Shown here piece after piece: positions 63,388 to 64,000 of a stretch of DNA of 64,000 nt (within the stretch, counting starts at the first letter, position 1; every line of letters begins with the position of its first letter). The translations under genes and the position numbers were made by a program. Location: NCBI GenBank assembly GCA_943787745.1, contig CALSNJ010000001.1, positions 310,001 to 374,000 of the forward strand, given 5' to 3'. A model generated the notes under the pieces. That model was given only the letters and a program-made list of their open reading frames with translations. It was not told where the DNA came from and made no database searches. This DNA comes from an uncultured Alphaproteobacteria bacterium (GTDB lineage: Bacteria; Pseudomonadota; Alphaproteobacteria; UBA6615).

Positions 63388-64000
63388 ATGGACAAGTTCA
63401 ACAAGGTTACGGGCATTGCAGCCCCGCTGCCGATGGTCAATATCGACACGGACAAGATCATCCCCAAACAGTTCCTCAAGACGATTGCCCGCACGGGCCT
63501 CGGCAAAGGCCTGTTCTACGAATTGCGCACCGATGCCAGCGGCACCCCGACGGGTGATTTCGTACTGGATCGCGAGCCCTATACCAATGCGGAAATCCTG
63601 ATTGCCGGAGACAATTTCGGCTGCGGTTCTTCACGGGAGCATGCGCCCTGGGCGTTGCAGGATTTCGGCATCAAGGTGGTGATTGCGCCGACCTTTGCTG
63701 ACATTTTCTACAACAACAGTTTCAAGAACGGCATGTTGCTGATCAAGCTGCCGCAGGAGCAGGTCGACAATCTGATGATTGTCGCAGGCGATCCGGAAAA
63801 TCCCGAGATCACGGTCGATCTGGAAAAACAGGAAGTCCACGCCCCCAACGGTGTGGTCTATCCGTTTGAGATTGATCCGTTCCTCAAGGAGTGCTTGCTG
63901 GAAGGTCTCGATGATATCGGCCTGACCATGCAGCGTGGCGAGACAATCGGCGGCTTTGAGGGCGGTCAGCGCCAGCAGCAGCCATGGCTTTATCGCGACG
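63388..64000 (+). CDS. leuD: 3-isopropylmalate dehydratase small subunit (runs off the window)
   Basis: The first 204 codons of LeuD are present (MDKFNKVTGIAAPLPMVNID, FGCGSSREHAPWAL, KNGMLLIKLP), ending WLYRD at the window edge without a stop. LeuD is usually about 200 residues, so only a few codons are missing. It pairs with leuC. The ATG follows AGGAGATGCGTG. Confidence 0.96.
   Translation, partial: MDKFNKVTGIAAPLPMVNIDTDKIIPKQFLKTIARTGLGKGLFYELRTDASGTPTGDFVLDREPYTNAEILIAGDNFGCGSSREHAPWALQDFGIKVVIAPTFADIFYNNSFKNGMLLIKLPQEQVDNLMIVAGDPENPEITVDLEKQEVHAPNGVVYPFEIDPFLKECLLEGLDDIGLTMQRGETIGGFEGGQRQQQPWLYRD

Noticed and set aside
1-64000. CRISPR arrays, prophage or insertion sequences
   Set aside because: No regularly spaced repeats, transposases, integrases or attachment sites were seen.

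Overview
The window looks like chromosomal DNA of an alphaproteobacterium, probably marine or soil and of a Rhodospirillales-like lineage. This is inferred from the dapF-mtaB-ftsY and ffh-rpsP-rimM-trmD-rplS order, DUF2336 and XRE-type regulators, palindromic repeats of the alphaproteobacterial type, and many TRAP, DMT and amidohydrolase genes. No rRNA, tRNA, CRISPR array, transposase or phage gene was seen.

Layout. 0-3 kb: a small cluster of unknown catabolic role (bicupin, GlcG-like, metallo-beta-lactamase-fold hydrolase, phytanoyl-CoA-dioxygenase-like). 3.3-7.2 kb: a BON-domain protein, then selB-selA for selenocysteine insertion. 7.3-13.7 kb: isochorismatase-like hydrolase, DMT exporter, flavin monooxygenase, 3-hydroxybutyrate dehydrogenase coupled to a patatin, a cupin and an orphan TRAP-type binding protein. 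13.8-15.4 kb: a three-gene redox operon of thioredoxin, an AhpD-like protein with an in-frame TGA read here as selenocysteine (C-x-x-U, with a SECIS-like hairpin just downstream), and a paralogue lacking the active site. 15.4-24.5 kb: a lone CoxL-like molybdoprotein, two tandem amidohydrolases, a 2OG-Fe oxygenase and a TRAP transporter. 24.5-38 kb: the DctB/DctD system that probably drives the transporter from a sigma-54 promoter, several oxidoreductases, a frameshifted methionine-synthase-like gene, and an AceE-like E1 divergent from an Lrp regulator. 38.4-45 kb: two overlapping amidases, a transglutaminase-like peptidase, an MFS transporter, pgk and a kinase-like gene. 45-49.5 kb: a large RTX gene with three copies of an uncharacterised module, broken by many frameshifts. 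49.7-64 kb: housekeeping genes (yciB, ftsY, mtaB, dapF, ffh, rpsP-rimM-trmD-rplS, leuC and leuD).

The most notable observation is the agreement between selA/selB at 3.9-7.2 kb and an apparent selenoprotein gene at 14.2-14.8 kb that standard gene calling would split or truncate. Thioredoxin upstream is a plausible electron donor. Other points of interest are the repeated RTX module, the sigma-54 promoter with an upstream palindrome before dctP, and unusual insertions into conserved operons (two VOC genes after ffh, an RDD gene between leuC and leuD).
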